64,000 nt of DNA. Source: Saccharicrinis sp. Lineage in GTDB: Bacteria; Bacteroidota; Bacteroidia; Bacteroidales; Marinilabiliaceae. The position numbers were made by a program, and so were the translations under genes. Every line of letters begins with the position of its first letter. Position 1 is the stretch's first letter. The DNA lies in contig JAGXIO010000230.1 in the NCBI GenBank assembly GCA_024635555.1, positions 1 to 64,000 of the forward strand. Reading direction: 5' to 3'. The notes beneath the pieces were generated by a model, which was not told where the DNA came from, did no database searches, and was given only the letters and a program-made list of their open reading frames with translations. This document shows positions 62,540-64,000 of this stretch, in pieces.

Positions 62540-64000
62540 ATGAGTGGTACAAATAAACCAAAGAAGAAAAAAAAGGGATTAAAAAAGAATCAAATAATTG
62601 GCCTTATCCAGGGCATATTCACGAATAACCCAAAGCAAACTTTTAATTATAAGCAAATTTCGGATTTGCTCGAATTAAAAAAAGCCACCTTAAAACAAGG
62701 TGTTGTGGAGGTGTTGTACGAACTCCTGGAGAGTGGTTTTTTAACCGAAGTATCCAAAGGCAAGTTCAAACTACTATCACGTGGATCATTTGTTGTGGGC
62801 ACCGTTGATGCCACCAGCACGGGAGCTGCATATATTGTGCCCCAGGATGGCGTTGGTGATGATATATTTGTTAGCCAGCAAAACCTTAAAAATGCCCTTA
62901 ATGGCGACTTGGTAAAAGTGCAAACTTTTGCAAAAAAACGCAGACGTTCGGCCGAAGGTGAAGTGGTAGAGGTAATCGAACGAAAACGCGACACTTTTGT
63001 GGGTTCCATAGAAATGTCGAAGGATTTTGCTTTTTTGGTTACCAATAAAAAGGTCATGTTCAAGGATTTATTTATCCCTCTGAACAAACTGAACGGTGCC
63101 AAAGCCGGACAACTGGCCGTAGGGAGAATAACAGATTGGGAAGATTACACCAAAAACCCCTTTGGCGAAATCATTGATGTGTTGGGCGATGCCGGTGAAA
63201 ACAATGCCGAGATGCACGCTATCTTAGCCGAGTTTGATTTACCATACCACTACCCTGAAAAGGTTGTTGAAGCTGCCGAAAAAATCAGCGAAACAATCAG
63301 TGATGAAGATAGGAAGGGACGTCGCGATTTCCGGCAAACCGTTACGTTTACCATCGACCCTGCCGATGCCAAGGACTTTGACGATGCACTTTCGCTGCAG
63401 AAGTTACCCAACGGCAACTGGGAAGTTGGGGTTCATATTGCCGATGTTACGCACTACGTTAAGCCAAATACCCTTATCGACAAAGAAGGTTATGAGCGTG
63501 CCACTTCCGTTTACCTAGTAGATAGAGTGGTGCCCATGCTGCCCGAACGTTTGAGCAACAATATATGTTCCTTACGCCCGAACGAAGAAAAACTATGTTT
63601 CTCGGTAGTTTTTGAATTGGATGATCAGGCTAACCTACTTGATACGTGGTATGGCAAAACAATGATACTTAGCGACAGACGCTTTAGCTATGAAGAGGCA
63701 CAAGAAGTTATAGAAACCGGTGAGGGAGATTATAAGCAGGAGATGCTTACACTCGACAAACTGGCCAAAGGACTGCGCAAGCAGCGCTTTGCTAACGGTG
63801 CTATTTCGTTTGAACGATCCGAGGTTAAGTTTGATATTGATGAAAAAGGCAAGCCACTCCGAGTTTATTTTAAGGAGTCGAAAGATGCGAATAAATTGAT
63901 TGAGGAATTTATGCTACTGGCTAATAAAAGGGTGGCAGAGTTTATTGGTAATAAAGAAGTTACCAAGGGTGTAGGTAAGCCCAAAACATTCGTTTACAGG
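62540..64000 (+). CDS. rnr: Ribonuclease R (5' part, runs off the window)
   Basis: A processive 3'-5' exoribonuclease. 487 codons are present with no stop. A Lys-rich start (NKPKKKKKGLKKN) is followed by a winged-helix domain (about 18-85) and cold-shock domains (about 90-230, GSFVVGTVDATSTGAAYIVP and FVGSIEMSKDFAFLV). The RNB catalytic domain has Asp273, Asp279, Asp281 and Asp282 in TIDPADAKDFDDALSL. These match the four metal-binding Asp of E. coli RNase R. The sequence breaks within RNB, so the C-terminal S1 domain is outside the window. Confidence 0.96.
   Translation, partial: MSGTNKPKKKKKGLKKNQIIGLIQGIFTNNPKQTFNYKQISDLLELKKATLKQGVVEVLYELLESGFLTEVSKGKFKLLSRGSFVVGTVDATSTGAAYIVPQDGVGDDIFVSQQNLKNALNGDLVKVQTFAKKRRRSAEGEVVEVIERKRDTFVGSIEMSKDFAFLVTNKKVMFKDLFIPLNKLNGAKAGQLAVGRITDWEDYTKNPFGEIIDVLGDAGENNAEMHAILAEFDLPYHYPEKVVEAAEKISETISDEDRKGRRDFRQTVTFTIDPADAKDFDDALSLQKLPNGNWEVGVHIADVTHYVKPNTLIDKEGYERATSVYLVDRVVPMLPERLSNNICSLRPNEEKLCFSVVFELDDQANLLDTWYGKTMILSDRRFSYEEAQEVIETGEGDYKQEMLTLDKLAKGLRKQRFANGAISFERSEVKFDIDEKGKPLRVYFKESKDANKLIEEFMLLANKRVAEFIGNKEVTKGVGKPKTFVYR

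Overview
The window is chromosomal DNA of a member of the Bacteroidota. The evidence is a fused LpxC/FabZ protein, families largely confined to the phylum (DUF4249 beside a TonB-dependent receptor, DUF4837, DUF4783), a type IX secretion (T9SS) C-terminal sorting domain, and promoters of the Bacteroidota form TTTG-N19/23-TAnnTTTG. Gene content resembles free-living Marinilabiliales-type bacteria, but the order is an inference. No rRNA, CRISPR array, prophage or transposase gene was seen.

Layout. 1-5.3 kb: a NYN-LOTUS protein, a ddl-rluD-PASTA cluster on the minus strand, and folE. 5.3-10 kb: a DUF4249 lipoprotein with its TonB-dependent receptor, then an MscS channel. 10.3-10.7 kb: a tandem array of a dispersed repeat. 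10.7-14.7 kb: a 1330-residue secreted BNR-repeat protein with a T9SS tail. 15-23.7 kb: an ECF sigma factor, free-methionine sulfoxide reductase, a FolX/FolB-like protein, a TPR histidine kinase with an NtrC-type regulator, TonB, a DUF4837 lipoprotein, a TPR protein and a Cse60-like small protein. 24-27.4 kb: a cobalamin riboswitch ahead of a btuFCD-type ABC transporter. 27.4-31.9 kb: a phosphatase-family lipoprotein, an AT-rich FkbM methyltransferase, a nadC operon and rlmH. 32-35.8 kb: a 1228-residue NtrY-like kinase.

36.5-39.7 kb is the most unusual stretch. Three unrelated genes lie in the same orientation, and each is bracketed by its own private 9-10 bp inverted repeat built on a shared core (minus strand AMCGTTANC before each gene, GNTAACA after it). 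Two of the intervening junctions carry further inverted arms in the same geometry. This is what integrated integron cassettes look like, but no integrase is present in the window. A truncated patatin gene lies at the end of the row.

39.8-64 kb is mostly housekeeping: a von Willebrand A protein, lipid A genes (lpxA, lpxC/fabZ, lpxD) with an HD phosphohydrolase, rimP-nusA-infB, an unknown small protein and a second TPR kinase, two tandem initiator tRNA genes with promoter and terminator, an M23 peptidase, dxr, rseP, tatA, a universal stress protein, a MORN-type protein, and the start of rnr, which runs off the right edge.

The intergenic DNA is rich in repeats: a dispersed family with five to six copies, some carrying small palindromes at the same two internal positions; three different REP-like palindromic elements; three purine-rich spacer tracts; and a 14-bp tandem repeat. 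All calls come from reading the sequence; no database search was run.
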